64,000 bases of DNA from Psychrosphaera sp. B3R10 (GTDB taxonomy: Bacteria; Pseudomonadota; Gammaproteobacteria; Enterobacterales; Alteromonadaceae), in NCBI RefSeq assembly GCF_018861025.1, contig NZ_JAHKQH010000044.1, forward strand, positions 142,222-206,221. The letters run 5' to 3'. Below, piece after piece: positions 47,376-56,012 of the stretch (positions within the stretch are counted from its first letter, which is position 1; each line of letters begins with the position of its first letter). The translations under genes were made by a program, and so were the position numbers. The notes beneath the pieces are model-generated. The model did no database searches. It was not told the origin of the DNA and saw nothing but the letters and a program-made list of their open reading frames with translations.

Positions 47376-47503
47376 AGTTTTAAGTTTTAAATTCAATGCG
47401 TTGTGAATAAGCCCTAGAAAAGCTAGTCTATCATTAAGCAGAATCAAACAATATGACGAAATTTATGGGAAATTTTTTCCGAGGTTCTCAGGTCTTATTA
47501 GAC

Positions 47504-48019
47504 ATGAAAACAAAACAACGAACATATGAATCTTTAGTTAAGGCTTATAGCACTGACCTATATCGTTATGGATATTGGCTTTGCCACGACCCTTCTATAG
47601 CAGAAGACCTGGTCCAGGAGACTTTTCTTCGTGCGTGGAAGTCACTTGAGTCACTAAAAGACCAAAATGCCGCCAAAGCTTGGCTAATTACCATCCTACG
47701 ACGGGAAAACGCGCGACGTTTTGAGCGTAAACAATTTGACCTCGTTGATATCGAAGATCATCAAGTTGAAGATCATATATCAACTTCTACTGAGCAAGAA
47801 ATGGAAAACCACCTTTTACAACGACATATTAATAAACTGGGTGAAGAGTATCGTGAACCACTGATATTGCAGGTTATCGGGGGTTTTAGTGGTGATGAAA
47901 TAGCGGATATTTTAGAGCTAAACCGAAATACGGTAATGACAAGATTATTTAGGGCGAGAAATCAACTTAAGGACGCTTTAGAAAACAAGCAACAATTTAG
48001 AGGGGCTGAAAATGGATGA
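47504..48019 (+). CDS. ECF-type sigma-70 family RNA polymerase sigma factor
   Basis: A 171-residue ECF sigma factor: region 2 (DLYRYGYWLCHDPSIAEDLVQETFLRAWKSLESL), linker, and region 4 with the helix-turn-helix GFSGDEIADILELNRNTVMTRLFRARNQLKD. I chose the ATG at 47504, giving the common MKTKQ-type N-terminus; an upstream ATG at 47453 would add 17 residues. It overlaps the DUF3379 anti-sigma gene by 8 bases. Divergence from the olsF-like gene across 128 bases suggests a shared control region. Confidence 0.92.
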   Translation: MKTKQRTYESLVKAYSTDLYRYGYWLCHDPSIAEDLVQETFLRAWKSLESLKDQNAAKAWLITILRRENARRFERKQFDLVDIEDHQVEDHISTSTEQEMENHLLQRHINKLGEEYREPLILQVIGGFSGDEIADILELNRNTVMTRLFRARNQLKDALENKQQFRGAENG

Positions 48020-48725
48020 GTTAAATTTCAGGCGTAGACTTTATGCCGATCCTAACGACAATGCACAAGAAATTTCAAATGCCTGTGCTTCGGACCCTGC
48101 TAAAGCTCGTTTTAAATCTGAAATACAGCAATTAGATGAACAAATTAAAAATGTTCTAGAAGTGCCAGTGCCAGATAATTTAGCTGAACGAATTTTCCTT
48201 GGCCAATCTTTAGCTATTCAAAGAGCCGAGAAAAAGAAACACCGAGTTCATTTAGCGATAGCCGCTGGGTTCGCTTTTGCAATCGGTATCTCTTTGCAAT
48301 TAGGTGGTGTAAGTCCTAGATTTGACTCGATAAGTGACCATGCTTTAGCCCATATGACTGAAGAAATGACGCATATTCCGTCTTCTGCTGACTATACATT
48401 AGGCCAATTAAACGCCAAGTTAGCCAGTTTTGGTGGGCATATTGATGCGCCGATTGCACCAATAAAATTTGCCAATTTCTGTGATTTTGATGGCACAAGA
48501 AGTTTGCATTTAGTTTTAGCGGGTACTCAGGGAGATGTGACAGTGTTTGTTGTTCCAAGTGACGCGAAACTGGCCATTAGAAAACATTTTAGCAGCCTTG
48601 ATTTTAATGGTGAGACCATAGTTGCTCAATCGGCAAATGTCGTGATCATTACTAAAAAAGATAATGAAAACCTAGGCGATTGGTCAAATAAGATCAATAA
48701 AGCAATAAAATGGCAAACTATATAA
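48012..48725 (+). CDS. DUF3379 family protein, probable anti-sigma factor
   Basis: A 237-residue membrane protein with a cytosolic N-terminal part (about 1-75, YADPNDNAQEISNACASDPAKARFKSEIQ), one membrane helix (about 82-102) and a periplasmic C-terminal domain. This is the plan of DUF3379 proteins, found next to ECF sigma genes in Shewanella, Vibrio and relatives, and of anti-sigma factors generally. It overlaps the sigma gene by 8 bases, which fits stoichiometric anti-sigma production. The inducing signal is unknown. Confidence 0.85.
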   Translation: MDELNFRRRLYADPNDNAQEISNACASDPAKARFKSEIQQLDEQIKNVLEVPVPDNLAERIFLGQSLAIQRAEKKKHRVHLAIAAGFAFAIGISLQLGGVSPRFDSISDHALAHMTEEMTHIPSSADYTLGQLNAKLASFGGHIDAPIAPIKFANFCDFDGTRSLHLVLAGTQGDVTVFVVPSDAKLAIRKHFSSLDFNGETIVAQSANVVIITKKDNENLGDWSNKINKAIKWQTI

Positions 48726-48855
48726 TTTGTTACACATAAAAAACGATTTCTATTCCATGCCGAAACGTTATTTGCAAAAATATCAGGACGTTGGAAAATT
48801 ACAATACGATGGAGGTCATAATGGCCTTCACATCTTTTTTGCATTGGGTAAATAA

Positions 48856-49314
48856 ATGGACAACTTTGACCGTCACATTCTGTCACTTTTACAAACTAAT
48901 GGAGCCTTATCTCTCGCAGAAATATCTGACAAAATAGGGTTAAGCCAGACCCCTTGTTGGCGTCGTATTCAGCAACTCGAGCAAAATGGTATTATCCGTA
49001 AACGAGTTGCCCTGCTTGATTCAGAGAAACTAAATGTTGGACTCACCGTATTTGTGAACTTAAAAACCAATCAACATAATGCCGATTGGATTAAAAATGT
49101 TCACAACTTTGCCGAAACCGCCCCCGAGATCACTGAGTTTTATCGCATGAGTGGTGATACGGACTACCTACTAAAAGTGTTAGTGCCAGACATGAAAGCC
49201 TATGATGAATTTTATAAGCGACTTATCAGCCAAGCTGGATTTAGCGATGTCAGTTCCAGTTTTGCGATGGAGCAAATGAAATACACCACAGAGATCCCAC
49301 TCAATTACTGTTAG
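48856..49314 (+). CDS. Lrp/AsnC family transcriptional regulator
   Basis: A 152-residue regulator with an N-terminal helix-turn-helix (LSLAEISDKIGLSQTPCWRRIQQLEQNGII) and a C-terminal ligand-binding RAM domain (EFYRMSGDTDYLLKVLVPDMKAYDEF). Lrp/AsnC proteins bind amino acids and often regulate a neighbouring amino-acid gene. The next gene in the same direction, 154 bases later, encodes a class-V PLP enzyme and is the natural candidate target. Not close enough to Lrp itself for a symbol. Confidence 0.93.
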   Translation: MDNFDRHILSLLQTNGALSLAEISDKIGLSQTPCWRRIQQLEQNGIIRKRVALLDSEKLNVGLTVFVNLKTNQHNADWIKNVHNFAETAPEITEFYRMSGDTDYLLKVLVPDMKAYDEFYKRLISQAGFSDVSSSFAMEQMKYTTEIPLNYC

Positions 49315-49457
49315 TTTTAACAAGTAGCGCATATATAGTTTTTTATTCCAAAAGTTATTACTTTTGTGGGATTAATTACCAACCTTTAGCCAATAAATAG
49401 AAGTAATAGAAAAATCATTTCCTACATGCTCGATATAATGGTGTCAGTTTTAACAAG
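49313..49457 (+). repeat. Direct 12-bp repeat around the Lrp-to-PLP gene gap
   Basis: AGTTTTAACAAG occurs at 49313-49324 (over the stop of the Lrp-type gene) and at 49446-49457, 12 bases before the PLP gene start. It could be an operator pair or coincidence. Confidence 0.35.
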
Positions 49458-49468
49458 CGGATACTCTT

Positions 49469-50977
49469 ATGCTCGAACAATATTTCAACCAATTCAGACA
49501 ACACATAATTGGCCACGACCTTAACGTAGATTTTAATAATACAAAGCGGGATGTGGTCTATGCCGACTGGACGGCTAGCGGTCGCCTATATCAACCAATA
49601 GAAACTTTCCTTGTTGAGCAACTTGGTCCCTATGTCGCTAATACTCATACAGAAACAAACTTAACGGGTTCCACAATGACCCGCGCCTACCACGACGCGC
49701 AGCAAATAATAAAGCGCCACGTAAATGCCAGCGCGAATGACGCGCTTATCAGTGCTGGTTCAGGCATGACCACGGTCGTAAATAAATTACAACGTATGCT
49801 AGGTCTGCGAGTACCAGAACGATTTAAAACTCTTGCCGCTGAATCCAATTTACGCCCTGTGGTATTTATCACGCATATGGAACATCATTCTAATCAAACA
49901 ACGTGGAATGCCTGTGAAGTTGACGTGGTTATCTTAGCGAAAGGCGCCGATGGCAAACCTTGTATCCAAGACTTAAAGCAGCAGCTTGAGATCTACAAAC
50001 AACGCACACTTAAGATAGGCTCATTTACTGCCTGTAGTAACGTGACTGGCATTAAAACCGATTACCATTTGATGGCCAAAATTATGCATCAACACGGCGG
50101 TCTTTGTTTTGTCGATTTTGCCTGCTCTGCGCCGTATGTCGACATCGATATGCATCCATCTGACCCTGAACAAAAGCTAGATGCTATTTTCTTTTCGCCT
50201 CACAAATTTTTAGGTGGCCCAGGCAGTAGTGGCATTTTAGTTTTTGATAAAGCCTTGTACGGCAATAAAATCCCCGACCAACCGGGCGGCGGGACAGTGA
50301 CCTGGACCAATCCATGGGGCCAACAAGGGTTTTACGACGACGTTGAAGTGAGAGAAGACGGCGGCACTCCAGGATTTTTACAAACAATTAAAGTTGCTCT
50401 AGCAATCAAACTCAAAGACCAAATGGGCACTGACAAAATCCATCAGCGAGAACAACAATTGACCAACATTTTGTTGAATGGCTTAGCAAATATAGACGGA
50501 GTGGGTTTACTTGAAGGCGACATCAAAGACAGACTCTGCATTGTTTCTTTTTATGTTAAAGATATGCATTACAACTTAATGGTGAGATTACTCAACGACA
50601 GATTTGGCATTCAAAGTCGTGGGGGTTGCAGTTGTGCTGGCACCTACGGTCATATTTTATTAAATGTCGACAAGTCAACATCGGGTAATATAACCGGTCA
50701 AATCGATCAGGGCGACTTATCTGCGAAACCAGGTTGGATAAGAGTGTCCTTGCACCCAACATCAACCGATGCAGAAGCTCGTTTTATTGTTCAAGCGGTA
50801 AATGAAATTGTCAAAAATGCCCAACAATGGCAACAAGATTATCGATTTGATCCGCTAACAGCGGACTATATTCCAATTGTGGAAAGCACGTCCTCTATCA
50901 TAAACATTGCCGACTTTGATCCGATGCCAAAACAACAACCGGACAATTGGTTAAGTCGGTTCTTGCAACGTACTTAA
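49469..50977 (+). CDS. Class V aminotransferase-fold PLP enzyme (cysteine-desulfurase-like)
   Basis: A 502-residue enzyme. The PLP-binding lysine is K246 in FFSPHKFLGGPGSSG, and a cysteine pair lies at 387 and 389 in SRGGCSCAGTYGH, in the place of the catalytic cysteine of cysteine desulfurases. N-terminal YADWTASGRLY and NTHTETNLTGS are typical of this longer class-V group. It is about 100 residues longer than IscS or SufS. No iron-sulfur assembly genes are nearby, so a desulfurase role is not established. GCGGA precedes the ATG. An Lrp-type regulator lies upstream. Confidence 0.85.
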   Translation: MLEQYFNQFRQHIIGHDLNVDFNNTKRDVVYADWTASGRLYQPIETFLVEQLGPYVANTHTETNLTGSTMTRAYHDAQQIIKRHVNASANDALISAGSGMTTVVNKLQRMLGLRVPERFKTLAAESNLRPVVFITHMEHHSNQTTWNACEVDVVILAKGADGKPCIQDLKQQLEIYKQRTLKIGSFTACSNVTGIKTDYHLMAKIMHQHGGLCFVDFACSAPYVDIDMHPSDPEQKLDAIFFSPHKFLGGPGSSGILVFDKALYGNKIPDQPGGGTVTWTNPWGQQGFYDDVEVREDGGTPGFLQTIKVALAIKLKDQMGTDKIHQREQQLTNILLNGLANIDGVGLLEGDIKDRLCIVSFYVKDMHYNLMVRLLNDRFGIQSRGGCSCAGTYGHILLNVDKSTSGNITGQIDQGDLSAKPGWIRVSLHPTSTDAEARFIVQAVNEIVKNAQQWQQDYRFDPLTADYIPIVESTSSIINIADFDPMPKQQPDNWLSRFLQRT

Positions 50978-51012
50978 TATCATACTTTGAAAAGTAAAAA
51001 GCGGACAAATAA

Positions 51013-51044
51013 GCAAAAAAAATGGCAGCCAATGACTGCCATTT
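51013..51044 (-). terminator. Rho-independent terminator of fklB
   Basis: AAATGGCAG (51020-51028) pairs with CTGCCATTT (51036-51044). The run of As to its left is the T tract read on the minus strand. It may also stop transcripts from the PLP gene. Confidence 0.75.
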
Positions 51045-51065
51045 CACAATCAATTTAAAGCTAAA

Positions 51066-51683
51066 TTACGCAATGATTTCTAGTAATTCAACATCAAAAA
51101 TTAGTGTTTGGAAAGGACCAATCGCGCCGCCTGCACCTTGCTCGCCATAAGCTAGCTCATAAGGTACTGCTAAACGCCATTTTGAACCAACAGACATTAG
51201 TTGTAATGCTTCAGTCCAACCTTTAATTACGCCACCAACTGGAAATTCAGCCGGTTGACCACGGTCATAAGAACTGTCAAACACAGTACCGTTAACTAGT
51301 GTGCCATGGTAGTGAGTTTTAACTGTGCTTGCCGCAGTTGGTTTTTCGCCTTCGCCTGCAACTAAAACTTCGTATTGAAGACCAGATTCAGTTACGGTTA
51401 CTTCATCACGTTTTGCATTTTCATCTAAGAAAGTTTGACCTTCTGCAGATGCTTCTTTTGCTTGCTCTGCTTGAGCAGCTTGCATACGTTCGTTGATTAC
51501 GCCAAATGCTTCACGTAAATCTTCAACTTCAACAGCAAACTCAGCGCCGTTTAATGCGTCCATAACACCTTGCGCAACTGCGTTAGCGTCAAGACCTTCA
51601 AAAGGGTTGCTTGCAACTTGATCGCCAATTTGACGACCGATACCATAACTAGCCTGTAGTTCTACAGTAGAATATTGAGACAT
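51066..51683 (-). CDS. fklB: FKBP-type peptidyl-prolyl cis-trans isomerase
   Basis: A 205-residue isomerase with an N-terminal helical dimerisation domain (about 1-85, SYGIGRQIGDQ) and a C-terminal FKBP domain (VKTHYHGTLVNGTVFDSSYDRGQPAEFPVGGVIKGWTEAL and RLAVPYELAYGEQGAG). Length and domain order match E. coli FklB (FKBP22). No signal peptide is seen, so it is cytosolic, unlike FkpA. It is monocistronic with its own terminator. Confidence 0.94.
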   Translation of the reverse strand: MSQYSTVELQASYGIGRQIGDQVASNPFEGLDANAVAQGVMDALNGAEFAVEVEDLREAFGVINERMQAAQAEQAKEASAEGQTFLDENAKRDEVTVTESGLQYEVLVAGEGEKPTAASTVKTHYHGTLVNGTVFDSSYDRGQPAEFPVGGVIKGWTEALQLMSVGSKWRLAVPYELAYGEQGAGGAIGPFQTLIFDVELLEIIA

Positions 51684-51823
51684 AATGCTTCTCTATCAAT
51701 TAAAAAAATAAAGCGGGGATACTACCATATTGAACTAAAATCGCCATGCTTAGAGGGGAAATTATCCATCTTGTTAACGATACTTGTCAGTGAAAGCCCA
51801 ATTCAATGCATTCCTCTTGAACT

Positions 51824-52627
51824 TTATTCTTCTCCTTCCAATAAACTGTACAAAATCTTTTTGACATTTTCAGGTTCAAACGGCTTATCACACATCGCAT
51901 TTACACCTGATTTTTCAATATTAGCGAGATGCGCTTCATTTGATTCCGAACTGACCATCAAAACAGGAATGTGGCTTTGCTCACTTTCATTACGTATATA
52001 TTCCGTCAACTCTTTACCGTTCACTTCTGGCATATTGTAATCTGTCACGACAAGATCAAACATATGTTCTTTAATCGTATCAATCGCCTCTTTGCCATCG
52101 GCAACTTCTGTTATTTTTTCAATACCCAAACTATTTAAGACACGGGAGACAAACTTACGAGCAAAACGACTGTCATCAACCACTAATACTCTCAGTGACT
52201 TAACATCAAAGAAAGACAACTCAAGTTCTTCTGCACTTAGGATATCTAATGTCGCGTTTATAGCCGTTCCCAAATGTTCTGGGGTAAAGGGTTTAGGTAA
52301 AATAGCGATGACGCCACTTTGACGATACGCCTCGAGTTGCTCCTTTCGACACTCACTAGAAACCAACATAAACGGTATGTCTGCTGTGTGCTCGTCACTT
52401 TTTAGCTCTCGAACAAATTCCAATGCCGTCCCATCGTCAAAGTACATTGCGCTTGTTATTAAATCTGGATGATGATTTGCTAAATACGTTTTGGCACTTT
52501 TTATATCACTGGCAAATTCAATATTAACAATGTCTTCTTGCTGCATTTGTCTGGCGATGAATTTTTGCTGTGTTGGTGACGGTTCGATTAATAGTATTGA
52601 TAAGTCTTGCGGTGATAATTCATTCAT
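51824..52627 (-). CDS. Response regulator with two receiver domains, first degenerate
   Basis: A 267-residue protein with only two receiver domains and no output domain. The second (about 143-265) is canonical: VVDDS, phosphoacceptor D196 in VVTDYNMPEVNG, and DKPF with K248. The first (about 8-125) has LIEPS where an acidic pair is expected and DLITSAMYF, placing alanine 60 at the phosphoacceptor position, although KPF is kept. The first domain is probably a phosphorylation-independent interaction module. It lies 34 bases after yciH on the same strand and near the partner-switch genes. Confidence 0.88.
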   Translation of the reverse strand: MNELSPQDLSILLIEPSPTQQKFIARQMQQEDIVNIEFASDIKSAKTYLANHHPDLITSAMYFDDGTALEFVRELKSDEHTADIPFMLVSSECRKEQLEAYRQSGVIAILPKPFTPEHLGTAINATLDILSAEELELSFFDVKSLRVLVVDDSRFARKFVSRVLNSLGIEKITEVADGKEAIDTIKEHMFDLVVTDYNMPEVNGKELTEYIRNESEQSHIPVLMVSSESNEAHLANIEKSGVNAMCDKPFEPENVKKILYSLLEGEE

Positions 52628-52660
52628 TTAATTGATCTCATAATACGACGACGTCAGGTG

Positions 52661-53005
52661 TTAACCGCCCGAAATCTTACATTTATAACCCATGTCCTCT
52701 AGGATCGACTGCAACTTGTTTCGGTCGTCACCTTGGATTTCAATTTGATCATCTTTAACGGCACCACCGGTACCCGATTTTTTCTTCAGTGTTTGAGCAA
52801 GCTTTTTGAATTCATCTGCTGGAAGTTGTATTCCTGTGATGATCATGACACCTTTGCCTTTACGACCTTTTGTTTCACGAGAAATTCGAACAAATCCGTC
52901 TTTATATACTTCTCCGACTTGTACATTTGTCGGTTTTTTATCTTCAATTTTTCCACTGTCTGTAGAGTAGACTAGTTTACTTAACTGATTTTGCCAGTCA
53001 GCCAT
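52661..53005 (-). CDS. yciH: SUI1/eIF1-like translation factor YciH
   Basis: A 114-residue SUI1-domain protein: FVRISRETKGRKGKGVMIITGI and GGAVKDDQIEIQGDDRNKLQSILEDMGYKCKISGG match bacterial YciH and eukaryotic eIF1. In E. coli YciH is a non-essential stress-related translation-initiation factor. It is probably co-transcribed with the double-receiver gene 33 bases downstream. Divergent from the STAS gene. Confidence 0.93.
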   Translation of the reverse strand: MADWQNQLSKLVYSTDSGKIEDKKPTNVQVGEVYKDGFVRISRETKGRKGKGVMIITGIQLPADEFKKLAQTLKKKSGTGGAVKDDQIEIQGDDRNKLQSILEDMGYKCKISGG

Positions 53006-53227
53006 ATGACCTCTATCATTTCAATTAACTTGACGGAAATTTACCATTTTCAACTATTATTAAAAACAATTAAAACTAATTCAGTACATTCACTGGATTT
53101 TTGTAGGATCACAGATTAATCTTGAATCTAAGGTTAAGAAATTAACTTGGACATGCATTTCCTTGAAGTTTTCCTCTAATCTCAAGCAATTATAGAAATG
53201 TAAAACATAAAACTAGGAGCTTTAATA

Positions 53228-53533
53228 ATGAGTTTAACCACCTCTACTTCGCCAGATGGTCAAACCTTTACAATCCAGATCAAAGGAAAATTTGATTTTA
53301 ATTTAGTTCAGTCGTTTCGAAGCGCTTATTCTGACATAGATAGAAAACTAAATTGCGTTGTTGTTGATTTACGTGAAACTGAATATATGGATAGTTCTGC
53401 TCTTGGCATGTTGCTCAATATGCAAAAATCTCTAGGCAGCAGTATTCCAAATATCAAAATCTCAAATTGTCGACCACAAATTAAGAAAATATTGCAGATA
53501 TCTCGCTTTGATAAAAAGTTTGATATTGATTAA
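53228..53533 (+). CDS. STAS-domain anti-sigma factor antagonist (CrsA/HsbA-like)
   Basis: A 101-residue single STAS domain with the phosphorylation-site motif YMDSSALGMLL (serines 56 and 57). It is the classical partner-switch antagonist: dephosphorylated, it binds the anti-sigma kinase. It sits 27 bases upstream of the receiver-phosphatase-kinase gene, the same pairing as CrsA-CrsR in Shewanella oneidensis (which controls RpoS) and HsbA-HsbR in Pseudomonas. AGGAG lies just before the ATG. Confidence 0.92.
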   Translation: MSLTTSTSPDGQTFTIQIKGKFDFNLVQSFRSAYSDIDRKLNCVVVDLRETEYMDSSALGMLLNMQKSLGSSIPNIKISNCRPQIKKILQISRFDKKFDID

Positions 53534-53560
53534 AAACGTGTATTAACCGGCTGAACAACA

Positions 53561-55234
53561 TTGAAAGTACTGGTAGTTGACGACCAAGAACTAAATCGCA
53601 GTTTACTTAAGCACATGCTAGAGCATGAGGGCTTCACTGTTGTTTTAGCCGAAAATGGCATCGAAGCTATCAGTGTTTTTAAACAAGAATCTCCTGATTT
53701 AGTGTTGCTCGACGTTGTTATGCCGATTTTAGATGGGTATTCAACGGCACCAAAGTTAAAAGAACTGTCGAAAGAAGTTTACTTGCCAATTATTTTTATT
53801 ACCGCATTGGACGACCAAGACAGTTTAAAACATTGCCTTGAAGTAGGCGGTGATGACTTCCTTAACAAACCATTTGACCGGGTTATACTACAGGCAAAAA
53901 TTCAGGCTCATTCTCGGATCCGTGCTCTGAGTATTAAAACATTCGAACAGAAAAAGCAGCTTGATTTCTATCGACTAAAAACTGAGCGCGAACACCAAAT
54001 TGTCGAACATATATTTAACCGAGCCCTTGAAGGCAATTACAAAGTTCCTCACTTACTTGAATACCACTTGTCGCCAGCATCTATGTTTAACGGCGATATT
54101 ATGCTGGTTGCGCTCGGCCCAACAGGTAACTTATATGTGATGATGGGTGACTTCACAGGTCACGGACTCTCTTCTGCAGTGGGAACGTTACCAGTCTCAC
54201 GAACCTTTTATTCAATGACACAAAAAGGCTTATCGGTTGGTGACATAGCGTGTGAAATCAATGATATTTTACTCACACTACTGCCCGACGATATGTTTTG
54301 TGCAGCGGCCCTTATTGAGTTAAGCAGTCAAGGTAAAAGCTTATCGATATGGGCAGGTGGCACGCCAGATATGTATTTAGTTGATGACCTAAGTGGCATA
54401 AAGCAAACTATCGCATCTCAGCATATGGCCCTTGGTATTCTTGACAATGTCGAATTTGACTTAGCCGTCGAAAATTATTCGGTTTCCGTCTCTGACAAAC
54501 TTTATATGGCGACAGACGGCGTAGTTGAATCGTTTAATCAAAACCAAGAAATGTTCGGTTATGATAGGCTCGAACACTTAATAAACGACGTTAACAACAA
54601 TTCAATTGCACAGATCGTCGACTCCCTCAATGAATTTCGTGGCGAAGCAGAACAAGACGACGACATTTCAATTTTATCGCTTCGTTGTGCAGCAATTAAC
54701 TCAAATGAAGATGAGTGGGATAACCATTTCTCCACATTACCACTTGTCATTAATTTGGATTTAAATGTTGAACAAATAAAATCGACAGACCCTGTTGCCG
54801 AAGTTGTCGATTTAATTGCGCAAATAAAAGGCGCGGGCTTACATCGCTCAACACTCTTTTTGTTACTGTCAGAAGCGTATAATAATGCTGTGGATCATGG
54901 TTTGTTGGGCCTTGACTCCAAAATCAAAGACACTGACGATGGCTTTATGGAATATTACAGTTTAAGAATTGAGAGATTAGAACGACTCAATGAAGGCCAA
55001 ATCAAAATTGCCATTAATTACGAGCCCGCTGAATGCTCAGTTCATATTATTGTTACCGACAGTGGCGACGGATTTATTGCGGAAGACAATGACTTCGATT
55101 TTGAATGTGAATTAGAGCACGGCAGAGGCAATATGTTGTTACATGAGCTTGCTGAGTTTGTTAATTACAATGAAAAAGGTAACCAAGTACACGTTGCTTA
55201 TAAACTTAACTCCCCAATTAGATCAATAAATTAA
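53561..55234 (+). CDS. Receiver-PP2C phosphatase-HATPase kinase (CrsR/HsbR-like)
   Basis: A 557-residue three-module regulator. The receiver has VVDDQ and phosphoacceptor D51 (LVLLDVVMPILDG). The SpoIIE-type PP2C phosphatase (about 165-375) has GDFTGHGLSSAVG and QDDDISILSL metal-binding motifs. The C-terminal RsbW-like kinase (about 400-550) has the N-box EAYNNAVDHG at 438-447 and VTDSGDGF. It should phosphorylate and dephosphorylate the STAS protein and thereby act as an anti-sigma factor, as known for CrsR. The start is a TTG with a weak binding site, so translation may be coupled to the STAS gene. Confidence 0.93.
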   Translation: MKVLVVDDQELNRSLLKHMLEHEGFTVVLAENGIEAISVFKQESPDLVLLDVVMPILDGYSTAPKLKELSKEVYLPIIFITALDDQDSLKHCLEVGGDDFLNKPFDRVILQAKIQAHSRIRALSIKTFEQKKQLDFYRLKTEREHQIVEHIFNRALEGNYKVPHLLEYHLSPASMFNGDIMLVALGPTGNLYVMMGDFTGHGLSSAVGTLPVSRTFYSMTQKGLSVGDIACEINDILLTLLPDDMFCAAALIELSSQGKSLSIWAGGTPDMYLVDDLSGIKQTIASQHMALGILDNVEFDLAVENYSVSVSDKLYMATDGVVESFNQNQEMFGYDRLEHLINDVNNNSIAQIVDSLNEFRGEAEQDDDISILSLRCAAINSNEDEWDNHFSTLPLVINLDLNVEQIKSTDPVAEVVDLIAQIKGAGLHRSTLFLLLSEAYNNAVDHGLLGLDSKIKDTDDGFMEYYSLRIERLERLNEGQIKIAINYEPAECSVHIIVTDSGDGFIAEDNDFDFECELEHGRGNMLLHELAEFVNYNEKGNQVHVAYKLNSPIRSIN

Positions 55235-55320
55235 CATCAACATACCAAAAATGGTTTACATATCGGTTTTCTCAAGTTAGCATTCCTTACGTTTAGACGG
55301 CTAAACACCCAAAATAAAGA

Positions 55321-55983
55321 ATGATGCTAATGCTTGAATTAAAAAATGAGTTACTTACTTGGCTTGAAAATCACCCTGTTAATCTGATCACCCAGTATGC
55401 AGTGCCTATGCTAGGTGAAGGGGGTAGCTGTTCGTTATTTGGCGAACTCGCAGCCGAACCTTTTGATTTAACGAATGTATTAAACACTCAGCAGTTAGTA
55501 TTAGTTAAACAAGTTCAAGCAGTTGTTGACTGGGTCAAATACAAAACGGCCGTTGACTGGTTTGGGGTTTACATAACACGCTCTGATAATAACGACCAGA
55601 AAGTATTAACAAAATTGGCTTATTTTGGTGAACCAAGCCGTGCTGAATTCCCATTAACACCTGAATTTGCAACTATCAGCAACAATAGTTTTGTTGGGCT
55701 TTATGGTGAAAAACGGACAATTAATGATGTCCAAAAGTACGTCGCTGACGGCGGAGAATACTATACCTGCGACCCAAAAGTGAAAAGTGAACTATGTTGG
55801 CCTATTTTATCACCAAATAGTTTAAAAAAGGTCAACGATGGGTCTGGCTGTACAGACCACATTATTGGTATCATCGACGCAGAATGTTTTAGTACAGATA
55901 GCTTTGACGCGGACAAACAAGCCGTATTTGAAGTTGTTTGCGAGGTGCTAGGCCACCTTTTTTCAAACTCAAAATTAAATTAA
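55321..55983 (+). CDS. GAF-like domain protein
   Basis: A 220-residue cytosolic protein with a C-terminal GAF-like domain: VDWFGVYITRS, then LCWPIL and IIGIIDAECFSTDSFDADKQAVFE. The YYTCDPKVKSELCWPI segment and IIGIIDAE resemble free methionine-(R)-sulfoxide reductase (fRMsr), which uses cysteines in these places, but the match is partial. It lies 86 bases after the partner-switch kinase on the same strand and 29 before the aminotransferase. Three closely spaced ATGs (55321, 55324, 55330) make the exact start uncertain. Confidence 0.75.
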   Translation: MMLMLELKNELLTWLENHPVNLITQYAVPMLGEGGSCSLFGELAAEPFDLTNVLNTQQLVLVKQVQAVVDWVKYKTAVDWFGVYITRSDNNDQKVLTKLAYFGEPSRAEFPLTPEFATISNNSFVGLYGEKRTINDVQKYVADGGEYYTCDPKVKSELCWPILSPNSLKKVNDGSGCTDHIIGIIDAECFSTDSFDADKQAVFEVVCEVLGHLFSNSKLN

Positions 55984-56012
55984 TCAACCGAATAACAGTT
56001 AAGTGAGACATC

